This document shows positions 61,713 to 64,000 of a stretch of DNA of 64,000 bases, piece after piece. The DNA is from Lunularia cruciata (taxonomy: Eukaryota; Streptophyta; Marchantiopsida; Lunulariales; Lunulariaceae). The notes under the pieces are model-generated. The model was not told the DNA's origin. It did no database searches and saw nothing but the letters and a program-made list of their open reading frames with translations. Each line of letters starts with the position of its first letter. Position 1 is the first letter of the stretch. The stretch lies in the NCBI GenBank assembly GCA_948567375.1, contig OX419756.1:73360333-73424332 (forward strand), given 5' to 3'. The position numbers were made by a program, and so were the translations under genes.

Positions 61713-62294
61713 TGTAATACAAATAGCTAGACATATGATCTAGAGGTGAAATTTGGTTTGGTAATATTTGGAAAGATGTTATACATGATGGACTAAATAG
61801 ATCAGAAATAGGTATCACAAAAGGGTACTTCTAATAGGGCAGAAACCAAAATATATTAGAAATCTCTAGAGGCAATTTTGAGAACTTAAATGGATAAATT
61901 AAGCCCTGAAATGTGTAGAATCCTCTCCCATGAAAGAAAAGGCTGGCCTGTCTTCCTTCCCTATTTGTCTCATCAATAGCTTTCCAATGGTACCTCACCC
62001 ATATGATTTGGAGATTCTTACAACAAGATTCCTTAAGGATTCCCTCCCGTCAACACTAGTTTGACCAACCAAATGAGACCAAAACCAACATATCGCCCAA
62101 GCATGCATCTAATATGAGGGTGTAGATCAATGACATGTCACAAATCCATGTATTCGATCCAAGGATTATGCTTACGTGGAGTGTCTCTGCTTTGCTATAT
62201 AATAAAGCCAAGGTGCTCCTTTGCAGCATCAGAGTTTGAGTGTGAAACTTGTATTTTCTCTTCTTTGTTTCTCTACTATCCTCGTAACATTACA
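61713..62294 (+). mobile_element. Solo LTR, family T1, copy 3, with perfect target duplication
   Basis: 582 bp, TGTAATAC...ATTACA. CTTTA flanks it on both sides (61708-61712 and 62295-62299). Removing it with one CTTTA rejoins the LINE frame between the motif-A and motif-B halves, so it is a clean insertion. Confidence 0.93.
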
Positions 62295-63300
62295 CTTTAC
62301 TACTAGCACGGTTTTTCACAAGAGATAATCACCATCTTGGAGTCAACTATTGGTACACATTAGGGAGATCCTTTGGGGGGACACTTATTTGCCATGGCTC
62401 ACTTTAGAGCTCTCTTATCTACTATTTTAGCCATGCTAGGTTGTGTATTTCCCTCCTTGGCAAATGATACACACATCATGGGCCCTATAGATCAGATTTG
62501 GCAACCCTTTGACCTCTTGACTATTGAGCTACATCTAGTAGGCTTGAGAGTCAAGATGTCAAAGTGCAGGGCATGGTCTCCTTAAGGTATCTCTCCACAC
62601 CTTGAGCTTCAAGAGGGGTGTATCACATTTACAAATGTGCTACGTGTTCTTGGAATGTCAATAGGATTTAAGGATTTTGTCACATGCTTCTTAGACGTTG
62701 CCCTTGCATAGGATGTTCTCCATGTGGATGAGCTTTTGTTACTAGGAGATCTGCAAGTGACATTGGTATACTCTCCTCTAGTATTGCTCGTTGACTGACT
62801 TACCTCATCCGTATAGTTCTCCCCTCCTTGTCCTTCCTATCACATTTGAGAGCCTTTGATAGGAGGATTATGGGAGCCTTTGGTAATATTATTGGACCAT
62901 GGACATTTGGGTGTGTGACAGGGGATTTGGCACATAGACAAATGGCTTTGCCAATCTCGTGTGGAGGAGTTGGCTTGCTATCTATGGAAGATACGACACC
63001 TATAATATTTTTGGGTAGTTGAGCTCTCTTGGCACCCCTACTTTCCTCTCATTTTGTGGTTGTTGATAGGCCAATTTTGGAGACTTATATGATAGAGGTG
63101 GAGGAGGGATCCTTTTCTCTCCAAATGTTATTGCAACAAACAAGAGATAATTTATCCACACGAGCACTCGAGGACTTTCCACCTTTTGCTTTACTATCAT
63201 AAGATTGGACTACATGTTTATAGTCTTCCTTGATAGAGCAACAATGTGAGCATATGCTACATTCTCTCTTAGTTGACTCGTCCATTCCTTAGGCTACTAG
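62295..63300 (+). pseudogene. LINE reverse transcriptase, C-terminal half and thumb
   Basis: Resumes with motif B (QGDPLGGHLFAMAHFRALL, decayed at its first codons, near 62360-62415), motif C reading ANDTHI near 62461 where families have ADDTH, so one catalytic Asp is Asn, then VGLRVKMSKCRAWSP, a decayed VLRVLGMSIG segment, PSFLSHLRAFDRRIMGAFG (62830-62890) and the ALPISCGGVGLLSMED motif (62944-62990). Confidence 0.8.
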
Positions 63301-63906
63301 AGCTTGTCTTCCCTCTTGCTCCGACAAGGGTGCATGCTCTTGGATCCTAGCTCGATCGTGCACCAGGGCATTCTGACTCGCACCAACTACTTTATGTATA
63401 ATGATGAGTTTTGTTTAGGTTTGGTCCACCCATCTGCATCTTCATTACTCACTTGTGAGTGTGGTTCTACACTAGATGCAGCAGTAGTCCATATGACATG
63501 ATGTCCTTTTGGAGGACAGAGGATAGCTACACATGATGCTATTAGAGACATAGTGTTTGCTATGGCACGAAAGAGCGGATATTTGGCTTGGGGGGAGTGT
63601 TCGTATGCTTTGTAGACAACACATGTCAGGGTAAACTTATAATTGATCTAAGATGATCAAGTGACAGAAGCGGATGTTGTGGTTACAAACCTTGGGCAAG
63701 ATACAATTTTGGTGGGAGTGATTACCCATCCCCTTGGATGGACGGCAAGTGCAACAGTAGGTTGCAAGGTATCCAAGTATAGGGGCATGCAGCGAGGTCA
63801 CTTCTTTGTTCCTCTAGCCTTGGAGTTATATGAAGCGATGGACATAGTGTTAGACACATTGGTTAGGGAGTACATGAGAGCTTATCATGTTAGGTGCCCA
63901 GGGTAG
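63300..63906 (+). pseudogene. LINE C terminus: Cys/His knuckle and restriction-like endonuclease-like domain
   Basis: Near 63448-63500 CECGSTLDAAVVHMT with a following Cys forms a C-x-C ... H ... C knuckle, then GGQRIATHDAIRDIV-like sequence (to 63570). The open frame 63661-63906 reads EADVVVTN, then ILVGVITHPL, CKVSKYRGM and FFVPLALEL. In R2/CRE-type LINEs the endonuclease has the same order: zinc knuckle, RPD, a D/E-containing strand and KxxKY. Catalytic residues are partly changed here. Assignment is by pattern only. Confidence 0.6.
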
Positions 63907-64000
63907 CACTCTCATTCTTATACTTTGTAGTATATTTTAGACAACATATGTCCATTGCTCTACAGAGTGCAATGGCGGTTGAAATTCAAAGGAGAGCAAT

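Larger units (their letters stand above)
60900..64000 (+). mobile_element. Non-LTR retrotransposon, putative RLE type, decayed
   Basis: A LINE-like reverse transcriptase followed by a Cys/His knuckle and a domain resembling a restriction-like endonuclease, collectively from about 60950 to 63906. It is broken by stops, a 67-bp duplication and a solo LTR. The 5' end is not defined; the 3' end may run past the window. Confidence 0.72.

Overview
The window is nuclear DNA of a land plant. Evidence: a plant-type TIC236 gene with 23 exons and GT-AG introns, a plant PTPA and iPGAM, cytosolic RPS15 with introns, and abundant decayed Copia and Ty3/Gypsy retrotransposons. A fragment of mitochondrial rps3 inserted in one transposon reads, from memory of the family, closer to bryophyte than to angiosperm RPS3. 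Together with a (GA)n 5' leader and compact introns this suggests a bryophyte, perhaps a moss; that placement is tentative.

Layout. (1) 1-5.3 kb is a gene island: the 3' part of cofactor-independent phosphoglycerate mutase (+) converging on RPS15/uS19 (-, four exons). (2) 5.3-41.2 kb is a CpG-poor, AT-rich transposon block with no host gene that I can recognise. A Copia element (C2, +, 9.3-20.1 kb) is split by a second Copia (C1, -, 12.4-17.7 kb) and by a mitochondrial DNA insert. C1 is itself split by a solo LTR. Two Ty3/Gypsy copies (G2, 20.6-26.3 kb; G1, 29.5-39.2 kb; both -) and an inverted 3' fragment (G3, 26.3-27.4 kb, +) follow. Solo LTRs of three families (T1, T2, T3) are scattered through the block. 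The Gypsy family carries a PHD-type zinc finger at the C terminus of its polyprotein. (3) 41.2-60.4 kb is a second gene island: single-exon PTPA (PP2A activator, +) converging on TIC236 (-, 45.2-58.7 kb, a 2,403-codon reading frame assembled from 23 exons with phase kept throughout). (4) 60.9 kb to the end is a decayed non-LTR retrotransposon (+) whose C terminus looks like a zinc knuckle plus restriction-like endonuclease; it is interrupted by a perfect solo LTR with a 5-bp target duplication.

The four host genes are unrelated housekeeping functions (glycolysis, cytosolic translation, phosphatase assembly, chloroplast protein import); nothing suggests a functional cluster. The unusual material lies in the mobile DNA: the PHD-tailed Gypsy family, the putative RLE-type LINE, the rps3 NUMT, a tRNA-Leu-like segment antisense to the Gypsy leader, and several perfect hairpins in otherwise degraded sequence.
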